Assembly: GCA_002353225.1 (NCBI GenBank)
Contig: DEJF01000045.1
Location: 26,948-59,555 of the forward strand
Direction: 5' to 3'
Length of the DNA stretch: 32,608 bases
Source of the DNA: Prevotella sp. UBA2755
Lineage (GTDB): Bacteria > Bacteroidota > Bacteroidia > Bacteroidales > Bacteroidaceae
Shown piece after piece: positions 8,513 to 15,344 of the stretch. Position 1 is the stretch's first letter; every line of letters starts with the position of its first letter. Both the position numbers and the translations under genes were made by a program. Under the pieces are notes generated by a model. The model was not told the origin of the DNA and did not search any database. It saw only the letters and a program-made list of their open reading frames with translations.

Positions 8513-8520
8513 TATCTTTG
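8513..8520 (+). promoter_or_regulatory. Candidate rightward -7 box antisense to the DUF4248 gene
   Basis: TATCTTTG matches the TAnnTTTG consensus on the plus strand. A TTTTTG ends at 8490, 22 bases upstream, slightly too far for an ideal -33. It would read into the 3' end of the oppositely oriented DUF4248 gene and through the hairpin at 8549-8589. There is no plus-strand gene downstream. Confidence 0.35.
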
Positions 8521-8539
8521 CAGTCAGAAACTATAGGAA

Positions 8540-8779
8540 CTATAGTGGCTCCCCAAGGAAGTGCGCTATAAGCGCCACTTCCTTGGGAGTATAGAATTTC
8601 GCTTTAGACGACATGCCACAGTCTCTAAGGGCTGTACTAAGTTCCATATTGTGGCTGATCCAGTAATTCAGGTTGCAGAGGGCACCCCTTGTTGACCCTG
8701 CATTGGGAAAATACAGCAGGGCAAGTTCCGACTTTCCGTAAGCACGGATTTCAAAAGATTTGTCTTTCTCCATCGTCAT
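8540..8779 (-). CDS. DUF4248 domain-containing protein
   Basis: This 79-residue protein matches the DUF4248 pattern: an opening FEIRAYGKSELALLYFPN, a central LNYWI helix, and a closing FYTPKEVALIAHFLGEP. The family is confined to Bacteroidota and is usually found next to primase or VirE-like and HU-like genes; the fold looks like a helical DNA-binding or adaptor domain, but the function is unknown. The start overlaps the TOPRIM gene stop by ATGA. An alternative ATG lies two codons in (8773). Its last 17 codons form a strong hairpin (8549-8589). Confidence 0.88.
   Translation of the reverse strand: MTMEKDKSFEIRAYGKSELALLYFPNAGSTRGALCNLNYWISHNMELSTALRDCGMSSKAKFYTPKEVALIAHFLGEPL
8549..8589. repeat. 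Strong hairpin inside the 3' end of the DUF4248 gene
   Basis: Arms CCCAAGGAAGTG and CACTTCCTTGGG pair perfectly. They are extended inward by CGC/GCG with one bulged G and outward by CT/AG past another extra G. The loop is TTATA on the minus strand. The total is about 17 base pairs, all within codons of a conserved protein motif. No U-run follows. Confidence 0.8.
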
Positions 8780-9486
8780 CGCTCTTCAAATAAATAATCG
8801 ACAATATCTATCTTGGCGGTTTTCTGCGCCGGTGTGGCATTATCCTCCAGAATGGGACTGACACGAATCGGAAACTGAAAGAACTCCTGGGCGGCTTTGG
8901 CGACCTCCCTCCACTGCTGGTAGGTCTGCCCTGTCTCGTCCGTATCGGGAAAGAGCACCACACGATAGCCCCGCAAGGGATAGAGCCTGCCAGCGTTCAG
9001 CATCGTCATACCACCTGCTGCCATCCAGACACTTTGCGGAAACAATTCCGAGCAGATAACTGCCGTTTTCTCCGCCTCTACGACAACAATGGTCTGATCA
9101 CAGTCCTTTGGGAGCAGGTGCAGTCCGAAGAGGCAACGCTCTGGTTCATACATCAGGGATAGTTGACGCTGTTGTTTCAGTCTTGCCGTGACCCAAGTGG
9201 CGTTCCTGTCCTTGTCACGATGACAGTTATCCTGATAGTACATCAGTTTCCCGTCACGGATACGCTGTTGTTCGTCAATCTCCCAGAAGACGACGGCACC
9301 GTCTTTCGACCGCCCCAGACGGTAACGCTCTGCGGCATGCCGCATCTGCTGTTCAGTAAGATAGCCCTCCGATACCAGTGAACGGCAGAATACGGTATCG
9401 GTACTGATGGTCTGGTCGACCAGATTCATGCCATCCTTCTCGGGATGCTGTAGTAATGCTGATAATGACGTAAAAGTAAAAGGCAT
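8776..9486 (-). CDS. TOPRIM primase-like protein
   Basis: The C-terminal part of this 236-residue protein is a TOPRIM domain: VVVEAEKTAVI (134-144, catalytic Glu), AAGGM (156-160) and LFPDTDETG (178-186, the DxD pair). The N-terminal part (30-120) resembles DUF6371-type proteins of Bacteroidota, in which a zinc-finger-like primase N terminus is shortened; no clear CHC2 cysteine set is visible. Such proteins come from plasmid, phage or integrative-element replication modules. It lies after the RecA-like ATPase gene across a hairpin-containing spacer, and its stop overlaps the DUF4248 start (ATGA). A primase-helicase partnership with the ATPase is a reasonable inference. Actual priming activity is not shown by sequence. 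Confidence 0.8.
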   Translation of the reverse strand: MPFTFTSLSALLQHPEKDGMNLVDQTISTDTVFCRSLVSEGYLTEQQMRHAAERYRLGRSKDGAVVFWEIDEQQRIRDGKLMYYQDNCHRDKDRNATWVTARLKQQRQLSLMYEPERCLFGLHLLPKDCDQTIVVVEAEKTAVICSELFPQSVWMAAGGMTMLNAGRLYPLRGYRVVLFPDTDETGQTYQQWREVAKAAQEFFQFPIRVSPILEDNATPAQKTAKIDIVDYLFEER

Positions 9487-9510
9487 GGTTTTAGTATTTT
9501 GAGTGCCTCG

Positions 9511-9581
9511 GTGAAGTTCCCCCCAAGGCCCATACTACCTTCTCTCTATAGAGAAGTAGGTATGGGGCTTGGAACCTTCAC
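9511..9581. repeat. Long imperfect hairpin between ATPase and TOPRIM genes
   Basis: Nearly the whole spacer folds on itself. CTTCTC/GAGAAG surrounds a TCTATA loop. Pairing continues outward through ATAC/GTAT, CCC/GGG and CAAG/CTTGG-type segments to GTGAAG (9511-9516) with CTTCAC (9576-9581), giving about 29 pairs with small bulges. It fills the 107-base gap between two genes of one operon. Confidence 0.75.
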
Positions 9582-9593
9582 CTCGGCAAATGG

Positions 9594-10799
9594 TTAGAAA
9601 ATTAGTTTCGTCTCTATTGGTTTCCGCTGTTCAGGTTTAGGTTTCGGTCTGACATAGATACGCTGCTGACAGGCATCGTAACTCTGCATGATTACGCCCA
9701 GTTTCAACGCCTTGTTGAGTTGTCGCTGCAAGACACTACCCACGGCAATATTCGACAGCAATCCGACAGTCTTCAAGAGTTGCTCCTCTGTATATACCTT
9801 CTCCACCTCCATGGCATCGGCAAACAGTTGCTGGACGTTGAACTGAGTGTATATGCCGTCCTTCCCGACGACGTACTTCGGGTTAAAGGGAAACAACTTA
9901 CTGCTGTCACCGCTCTTCTGCCGTTCCTCCGCCAGTCTCCGCTGCGCCGCATACTGTGCCTCTAACAGTTGCTCCTCGGTACAACAATAGGGAATCCCCT
10001 GCTCATTGACGGCAAACTTCAACTTGTCGAGGATATCGTATTTACGCGTCTCCACCTGTGACCAGGCAAAGATACGTTCACTCGACTTCGTACACTCATA
10101 CATCTCGAAAGCCTTGTGTTTCAGTTCCGTACCGATCCATCCACGTGGATTATGGTCTTCCGTAGACTTGTTCTGATGGATGACACAAACGATGCAGCAC
10201 CGTTGCTTGGAGGCAAGGTGCATCAGTCGTTCTATCACCTCATGCGACACCACACCGTCATTGATATCCGACAGCAAGTCACGGATACCGTCCAGTATGA
10301 CCAGGTCAGGCTTATAGTGGTTCACCGCGGTCTCCAACAACGGGAGCCGCTCGCCACACGGCTCACCACGGACGTTGAACACGTCGAACAGTTCTTTCGG
10401 AAACTGGCTCTCTGACAATCCCGTCATGGGCAGGATACGGTTCCGCAGGATGTCTTGCGTCGACTCCTCGCTTTGTTCCGTATCATACCACAACACATGC
10501 AACCTTCTCGGTGCAATCCGATTGACGGAGAGCACTTGATTGCGGAAACAGAGCGCCATCAGAATAGAACAGACGAACGTCTTGCCGCTCTTAGCCTTTC
10601 CAAAGACCCCTACCAACTCGCCACGTGCGAAACAGGGCTTCTTAAACATCTTAAACAGAAACTCCATCTGTTTTAACTCACTGTCAGGCAGGATGCGGTG
10701 ATGTTCCAACAAGGCAATCCGACGCTCCTCCTCACATGACAACCCCGCCAGGGCTATCTCTCCCTTTAACAGTTGTACTGACGCAGAAATTATTTCCAT
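9594..10799 (-). CDS. RepA-like RecA-fold ATPase (helicase loader/helicase type)
   Basis: This 401-residue protein has a RecA/RepA-type ATPase core: Walker A GKAKSGKT (67-74), an acidic YDTEQSE strand (105-111), Walker B LVILDGIRDLL (166-176), and a sensor-like VIHQNKS (206-212). These match the AAA_25/RepA hexameric helicase family of plasmids and integrative elements. The C-terminal third (about 290-401) is a separate basic region with helices and ends in a Pro/Lys-rich tail. It is followed by the hairpin spacer and the TOPRIM gene. In many Bacteroides capsule loci a single VirE-type protein occupies this place; a two-gene primase/ATPase version seems to replace it here (inference). Confidence 0.82.
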   Translation of the reverse strand: MEIISASVQLLKGEIALAGLSCEEERRIALLEHHRILPDSELKQMEFLFKMFKKPCFARGELVGVFGKAKSGKTFVCSILMALCFRNQVLSVNRIAPRRLHVLWYDTEQSEESTQDILRNRILPMTGLSESQFPKELFDVFNVRGEPCGERLPLLETAVNHYKPDLVILDGIRDLLSDINDGVVSHEVIERLMHLASKQRCCIVCVIHQNKSTEDHNPRGWIGTELKHKAFEMYECTKSSERIFAWSQVETRKYDILDKLKFAVNEQGIPYCCTEEQLLEAQYAAQRRLAEERQKSGDSSKLFPFNPKYVVGKDGIYTQFNVQQLFADAMEVEKVYTEEQLLKTVGLLSNIAVGSVLQRQLNKALKLGVIMQSYDACQQRIYVRPKPKPEQRKPIETKLIF

Positions 10800-10838
10800 A
10801 AAGTTGTTCTAATAAGAAAGTTACGGAGATCAGACCTA

Positions 10839-11144
10839 TTATTTCCTTTTATAGTTCTCCGCTATTTTGTCACCATACTTTCGGGCAAACTCCCACGTGT
10901 ACTTTCCAAGGGTTTTCCATTTCTCCTCAAAGACCACATAATTGTCATGACTGGCGTCATTTGCCCAGACGACAAGCATCCGAACAAATTGGATGACAGA
11001 GTTTATTGACTTGGCAGGATTGTTTAAGTTAAATACCCGCCTACCCAGATGACCCTCAGCCGCCGCATCACGGACAAACCCCGGTCTTCTCATTAAGTGC
11101 AGCACCTGCCGCAACCATAGATTTACAAAATAATCTTTTTCCAT
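10839..11144 (-). CDS. Small protein of unknown function
   Basis: I do not recognise this 101-residue, basic, helical protein. It starts MEKDYFVNLWLRQVLHLMRR and has a Trp/Tyr-rich C-terminal half (KWKTLGKYTWEFARKYGDKI). No membrane segment is seen. It is the first gene of the minus-strand accessory block, 39 bases before the ATPase gene and 35 bases after a TACCTTTG box. Its position suggests a replication or regulatory accessory factor of the block. Confidence 0.6.
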   Translation of the reverse strand: MEKDYFVNLWLRQVLHLMRRPGFVRDAAAEGHLGRRVFNLNNPAKSINSVIQFVRMLVVWANDASHDNYVVFEEKWKTLGKYTWEFARKYGDKIAENYKRK

Positions 11145-11179
11145 ATTTTAGTTTAATGAATAATCGATATTCACTTTTA

Positions 11180-11187
11180 CAAAGGTA
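11180..11187 (-). promoter_or_regulatory. -7 box for the accessory block
   Basis: TACCTTTG on the minus strand lies 35 bases before the start of the first gene of the block. No ideal TTTG is present 19-20 bases upstream. Confidence 0.6.
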
Positions 11188-11227
11188 CGGATATCCTCAA
11201 TAATAATGGATTCAACATATTGATTCC

Positions 11228-11258
11228 GTGTTAAAAACAAGGGACTTTCTTTTAACAC
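11228..11258. repeat. 9-bp perfect inverted repeat between divergent promoters
   Basis: GTGTTAAAA (11228-11236) and TTTTAACAC (11250-11258) are separated by 13 bases, between the minus-strand accessory promoter and the plus-strand fucosyltransferase promoter. This could be an operator or an RNA hairpin. Confidence 0.6.
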
Positions 11259-11314
11259 AATTAACGTTATTTAGATGGCACAAGGGAACAAACAAGCACT
11301 TATCCCATAAAATA

Positions 11315-11346
11315 TTTGGTGAACCAGACAAATTTCACTATCTTTG
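11315..11346 (+). promoter_or_regulatory. Promoter of the GT11-like gene
   Basis: TTTG (11315-11318), 20 bases, then TATCTTTG (11339-11346): an ideal Bacteroidota promoter. The -7 box ends only 7 bases before the ATG at 11354. Confidence 0.8.
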
Positions 11347-11353
11347 CAAACGT

Positions 11354-12202
11354 ATGCGAGTATTATGTGACGCTCCAGGACAGACCTGCAACAGGTTATG
11401 GACATACTTACCGTCCATCGCCATGTGTATTGCGGAACGGAAGAAGATGGTCATCATCTTCTACGACTGGACCATTGAGGTATTTCCCCATCTACTTCAC
11501 GCACCCTTCATCTACTATCCTCTTTGGCAACCGTGGTTCCTAAGACTTCCCAAAGGATGGGGATGGTATAAGCACCTGACATGGAAAGTGACCCATAACA
11601 AGACCTGGGACAAGATCTTCAAATTCTTGGGATTCAAAAAGGGATGGTACACCATGGATGACACCCGTTATCTGGTACAGACGAAAAAGGAACTCCAACA
11701 GATATTCCGCCCACGAGAGGAGATTATGAACAAGGCATCGGCAATGATGACGGAAATACGTAAAAATGCTGACCTTGTCGTAGGAGTCCATATCCGTCAT
11801 GGTGACTATAAGACTTTCTATGACGGACGTTATTACTATACGTTAGAGGAGTTCCACCAGATGATGCTGCGCATACAGGCAGTCTACCACGATCGACGAA
11901 TCGCCTTCTTCATCAGCAGTAATGAGGCTTTCGATGTTAAAATCTTCGAGGGATGCCAGTGCTACCGCTTCGGCAAGGAGCCTTCCGGAGATATTCTCGA
12001 CCTCTATACCCTTTCTCTGTGTGACCGTATGCTCGGTCCGTGGAGCACCTACAGCCGTTGGGCATCCTTTATCGGGGAAGTGCCCCTCTGTTTTATTGAA
12101 CATAAAGACCAGCAGTTTACTGATGATAGTTTTTCCATTGTCACCGACTTCTACCATTTTGCCAACGGCAAGAGTACAGAAGACTTCTGGAAGCCGATAT
12201 AA
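11354..12202 (+). CDS. Alpha-1,2-fucosyltransferase-like protein (GT11-like)
   Basis: The N terminus of this 282-residue protein (MRVLCDAPGQTCNRLWTYLP) replaces the usual GGLGNQ-type donor loop. A central VVGVHIRHGDYKTFYDGRYY corresponds to the HxRRxDY motif that binds GDP-fucose in GT11 and related enzymes. The C-terminal LCDRMLGPWSTYSRWASFIG fits the later conserved block of that fold. The likely reaction is transfer of fucose, or a similar GDP-sugar, to the glycan. The frame is open upstream to 11228, but the ATG at 11354 is chosen because an excellent promoter (11315-11346) lies inside that extension. The next gene follows 29 bases after the stop, probably in the same transcript. It is shorter than typical GT11 enzymes, and the specificity is uncertain. 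Confidence 0.75.
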   Translation: MRVLCDAPGQTCNRLWTYLPSIAMCIAERKKMVIIFYDWTIEVFPHLLHAPFIYYPLWQPWFLRLPKGWGWYKHLTWKVTHNKTWDKIFKFLGFKKGWYTMDDTRYLVQTKKELQQIFRPREEIMNKASAMMTEIRKNADLVVGVHIRHGDYKTFYDGRYYYTLEEFHQMMLRIQAVYHDRRIAFFISSNEAFDVKIFEGCQCYRFGKEPSGDILDLYTLSLCDRMLGPWSTYSRWASFIGEVPLCFIEHKDQQFTDDSFSIVTDFYHFANGKSTEDFWKPI

Positions 12203-12231
12203 CAATTACATACAACAACTAAACAAAGCCT

Positions 12232-13416
12232 ATGAAAATAGCCATTCTGACATCTGGCATCCTACCAGTTCCCGCCACAAGGGGGGGAGCCGTGGAGAAT
12301 CTCATTGACTTCTATTTAGAATATAACAACCAGTACCATTTACACGATATCACCATCTATAGTGTCGATGATGAGGAGGCGATGCACCATCCTGCCCTAC
12401 ACTCAGATGTCAATCACTACCACTTCGTAGATGTCAGGAGTTTCGGGGCAAAGATCCGCAAGAACTTCCGTCACCTGCTGAACCGTGAGGATTATTACCA
12501 TTACACGATAGAATACTATTTCGAGCAAGCATTGAAACATATCACGGAACATCAATATGATATGGTCATCATTGAGAACCGTCCAGGTTACGGATTGAAG
12601 ATTCCTCAGAAATACCCAGCCAAGATTGTCTACCATATCCATAACGACTTTCTGAACGCAGAGGTAAAACAGGCACAAGAGATTTACGATCGTGCGAATG
12701 GCATCATAACTGTATCTGAATATATCAGACAAAGGGTGCTTACCATTGACAATGTAGACAAGAAAAGCAAAGTCGTGCTTAACGGCATTGACCTTCATGC
12801 CTTTACGAAATCACCTGAGAAGACTGTCAACCGACAGGACTATGGGTTGAAAGAGGATGACTTCGTGATAGTATTTGCCGGACGTATCGTACCAGAGAAA
12901 GGAGTTCGCGAACTGTTGGAGGCATTGCAGGAACTACAGGACTATCCTGACATCAAACTGCTGATGATTGGCGGTTCGTTCTATGGTAACGAGTTGGAAG
13001 AGACCATGTTTATCAAAGAACTGCGCACCCAGTTTGCCAACATGCAGGACCGTATCGTCTTCACGGGCTTCAAGCCATATCAGGAAATCCCTGCCCATCT
13101 TGCTCTTGCTGACATCGCCGTACTACCCTCTATATGGAATGAGCCATTAGGACTCACGAGTATTGAGGCTATGGCAACGGGGCTGCCTGTGATAACTACC
13201 GACAGGGGCGGAATCTCAGAGACCGTCACTCCCGAATGTGCTATCTTGCTAAATGGCAACAAGTTACAGCCCAGTCAGATATCCAAGGCTGTTCTCGACC
13301 TCTACCATCATCCAGAGAAACGAGAGATAATGGGTAAGGCTGCACAGGAACGTTCCCTACTGTTCAGCAAGGATCGCTACGCAAAAGAATTCTTTGACAC
13401 TATCGCTTCTTTCTGA
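12232..13416 (+). CDS. GT4 family glycosyltransferase
   Basis: This 394-residue GT-B protein has an N-terminal acceptor domain beginning MKIAILTSGILPVPATRGGA, the donor-side FAGRIVPEKGV (215-225) and the E-x7-E motif in NEPLGLTSIEAM (E304, E312), followed by ATGLPVITTDRGG. These are the hallmarks of the GT4 retaining family, which uses nucleotide sugars in the cytoplasm. It follows the GT11-like gene by 29 bases on the same strand. Its last 17 bases overlap the 3' end of the convergent acyltransferase gene. The donor sugar cannot be assigned. Confidence 0.9.
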   Translation: MKIAILTSGILPVPATRGGAVENLIDFYLEYNNQYHLHDITIYSVDDEEAMHHPALHSDVNHYHFVDVRSFGAKIRKNFRHLLNREDYYHYTIEYYFEQALKHITEHQYDMVIIENRPGYGLKIPQKYPAKIVYHIHNDFLNAEVKQAQEIYDRANGIITVSEYIRQRVLTIDNVDKKSKVVLNGIDLHAFTKSPEKTVNRQDYGLKEDDFVIVFAGRIVPEKGVRELLEALQELQDYPDIKLLMIGGSFYGNELEETMFIKELRTQFANMQDRIVFTGFKPYQEIPAHLALADIAVLPSIWNEPLGLTSIEAMATGLPVITTDRGGISETVTPECAILLNGNKLQPSQISKAVLDLYHHPEKREIMGKAAQERSLLFSKDRYAKEFFDTIASF

Positions 13417-15253
13417 GCCGATAGTCTCTCACTATCGCAGCGGCAAATGTGGAGTCAAGCAAGTCATAGCCGGCAAGATTAAGATGGAAATGGTCATCAG
13501 TATAGATATTCCGCTTGTCACGCCAGCCTTCCGGATTCCATGAAGCGGCAGGGATATACACGATACTGTCCATCAGATGATGCACCACCAAGGAGTCTTT
13601 CAAAGCCTGCCGGTAGTCTTTCACTCCCCGCAAACTTGTTTCCAACAGACTCATACAGATACGCGCCTTCAACTGATAGTAAAGGGTGTTACCATCGAAT
13701 GCCTCGTCAACATCCACATCAGGAATCTCCATCACCACGGGTATGATATTCTGGGAGAGCAACAAGCGCAGCATGTGTACGTAATTACGAACGTAATAGT
13801 CCTTGCCACGACGCTGACGGGCATCATTAATACCAACAGAGATAACACAATAGTCTGGTCCTGTCTCTACGACATCCTGCGAACAGTAGTTCAGGTCATA
13901 GTCGATTTCCATACATCGCTCCGCACTCATACGCTCGTAAGTCTGACCACTTGTAAAGCCATACCGCCCTCGCGCCAGGACTTTCACCTTCCTACTTCCT
14001 AAGTTTCTTTTCAGCATCTGCTCAAAAGTGGAATCACGTCGAAGTGTCTCATGGAAATATACCCAACTATCACCCAACATGATGACTCTCAGAGAATCAT
14101 CGTTATGAACAGCCACCTCATACGGAGTAAACTGCTCCACAGCACGGTAGTACGGACGCCATTTCCACGTAACCAACAGCACACCGCCTACTATCAGGAA
14201 TATCCCAAGAACGACTTTTCTCAGGATTTCCCTGTTGCTGATATCATTGACAAAGCGGATGACAGGTATCGTACATATCAAAACGGCAAGGAGGACATAC
14301 AGGAAGCGGGCTACAGAGGGATTTCCCAACAACACAAGTTGTTCCTTGATATATGGGGCAATATTGACGAAATAAAACAATTGGAAGATATAGATGGCAT
14401 AAGAATGGATCCCCACCTTACAGACGATGTTCTCCACAACACTATTGGCTGGCAACCAATAAAAAAACTTACACAAGAGGAATAACAAGGGATAAGCCAT
14501 ATAGAAATAGCATATCCAGTGGAAAGCATTCCAACCCTCTGAATGATAAAACCATGGCGACCAGTCAACACCTTTCACCTCGAAGAAATAAAGGGCTACC
14601 AAACTGACCATCGACAGGAACACTGTTACGATATTCATAACGATTCCTTTCTCCACCATCTCATAGCCTAAGTAGAAAAGGAAGATATACCGAAACAACA
14701 GGAGACGAAAGACCCATTCCGGCATCTGCACGATACTACATACCACCTCACATCCTACAGAGAGAATCAAGAAAAGAACAGCCAGTTGAATATTTCCCAT
14801 GCGACGGAACAATGGTCGTAACAAAGGTAACAGCAGTGCAAACTGGATATATATCCACGGATAGTAAGAACCTGGTCCCTTACCTCCCCAATAAAGAGCG
14901 TCAATGAATTTGAACTTCCATGAGTACGAGGGATTGAGGATAAGATAACAGATAAAGATCAGCACTTCGGCTATCAGGAAAGGCAAGACGGCACGATTCC
15001 ATATCTTCATCAGGTTTAACCCTTTCTTGGCATAGCCATACTTCAAGGAATGAAATACCTGTATCAACAGAAACAAAGGAACGGCAGGATAGCCCCAGAT
15101 ATAGAAGAAGGAATCCTGATGGAACACCTCATCAGTAGTGTGATGGAACAACACTAAGAGGATACAGAGCCCCTTCACGAAATCCAATGACAAATCGTGA
15201 CCTATTGTACTGATTTCAATCTTCGCCTCGTATCTGTGTATGAAGTCCAGCAT
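13400..15253 (-). CDS. Acyltransferase-3 / SGNH hydrolase fusion protein
   Basis: This 617-residue protein is a two-domain fusion. Residues 20-365 hold about ten membrane helices with the acyltransferase-3 opening DFVKGLCILLVLFHHT (His37/His38). Residues 385-617 form an SGNH esterase-like domain with block I GDSW (S396), block III GIND (N476, D477) and block V DDHFH (D587, H590). Fused AT3-SGNH proteins (OafA type) transfer acetyl or other acyl groups from the cytoplasm to periplasmic or lipid-linked sugars, the AT3 part passing the acyl group and the SGNH part completing transfer. Here it probably O-acetylates the glycan. The 3' end overlaps the convergent GT4 gene by 17 bases, and the promoter TACCTTTG lies 25 bases before the ATG. 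Confidence 0.92.
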   Translation of the reverse strand: MLDFIHRYEAKIEISTIGHDLSLDFVKGLCILLVLFHHTTDEVFHQDSFFYIWGYPAVPLFLLIQVFHSLKYGYAKKGLNLMKIWNRAVLPFLIAEVLIFICYLILNPSYSWKFKFIDALYWGGKGPGSYYPWIYIQFALLLPLLRPLFRRMGNIQLAVLFLILSVGCEVVCSIVQMPEWVFRLLLFRYIFLFYLGYEMVEKGIVMNIVTVFLSMVSLVALYFFEVKGVDWSPWFYHSEGWNAFHWICYFYMAYPLLFLLCKFFYWLPANSVVENIVCKVGIHSYAIYIFQLFYFVNIAPYIKEQLVLLGNPSVARFLYVLLAVLICTIPVIRFVNDISNREILRKVVLGIFLIVGGVLLVTWKWRPYYRAVEQFTPYEVAVHNDDSLRVIMLGDSWVYFHETLRRDSTFEQMLKRNLGSRKVKVLARGRYGFTSGQTYERMSAERCMEIDYDLNYCSQDVVETGPDYCVISVGINDARQRRGKDYYVRNYVHMLRLLLSQNIIPVVMEIPDVDVDEAFDGNTLYYQLKARICMSLLETSLRGVKDYRQALKDSLVVHHLMDSIVYIPAASWNPEGWRDKRNIYTDDHFHLNLAGYDLLDSTFAAAIVRDYRLRKKR

Positions 15254-15278
15254 CCGTTGTTTTGTTGCAAACTAAAAA

Positions 15279-15308
15279 CAAAGGTACAAAATAATTATCA
15301 ATTATCAA
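15279..15308 (-). promoter_or_regulatory. Promoter of the AT3-SGNH gene
   Basis: On the minus strand, TTG (15306-15308), 19 bases, then TACCTTTG (15279-15286). The -33 lies inside the period-7 repeat array, so array length would change its spacing. The box is mirrored by the plus-strand box at 15331-15338. Confidence 0.75.
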
Positions 15309-15320
15309 TTATTAATTATC
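15293..15320. repeat. Four-unit heptanucleotide repeat in divergent promoter
   Basis: AATTATC, AATTATC, AATTATT and AATTATC are consecutive, 28 bp in all. The array lies between the two oppositely facing TACCTTTG boxes of the AT3-SGNH and UbiA-like genes. Confidence 0.9.
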
Positions 15321-15330
15321 AAATATTTTG

Positions 15331-15338
15331 TACCTTTG
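15331..15338 (+). promoter_or_regulatory. -7 box of the UbiA-like gene
   Basis: TACCTTTG ends 6 bases before the ATG at 15345. No TTTG is present at the ideal distance upstream; that position is occupied by the heptanucleotide array. The 15-bp sequence around it is an inverted copy of that around the minus-strand box (15279-15293). Confidence 0.65.
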
Positions 15339-15344
15339 CAAACG

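Noticed and set aside
11228..11353. N-terminal extension of the GT11-like protein from a GTG at 11228
   Set aside because: A canonical promoter lies inside it and the natural GT start follows directly; the extension has no conserved pattern.
13577..14002. A 141-codon plus-strand frame inside the AT3-SGNH gene
   Set aside because: It is antisense to the SGNH domain, whose catalytic blocks are all intact on the minus strand.
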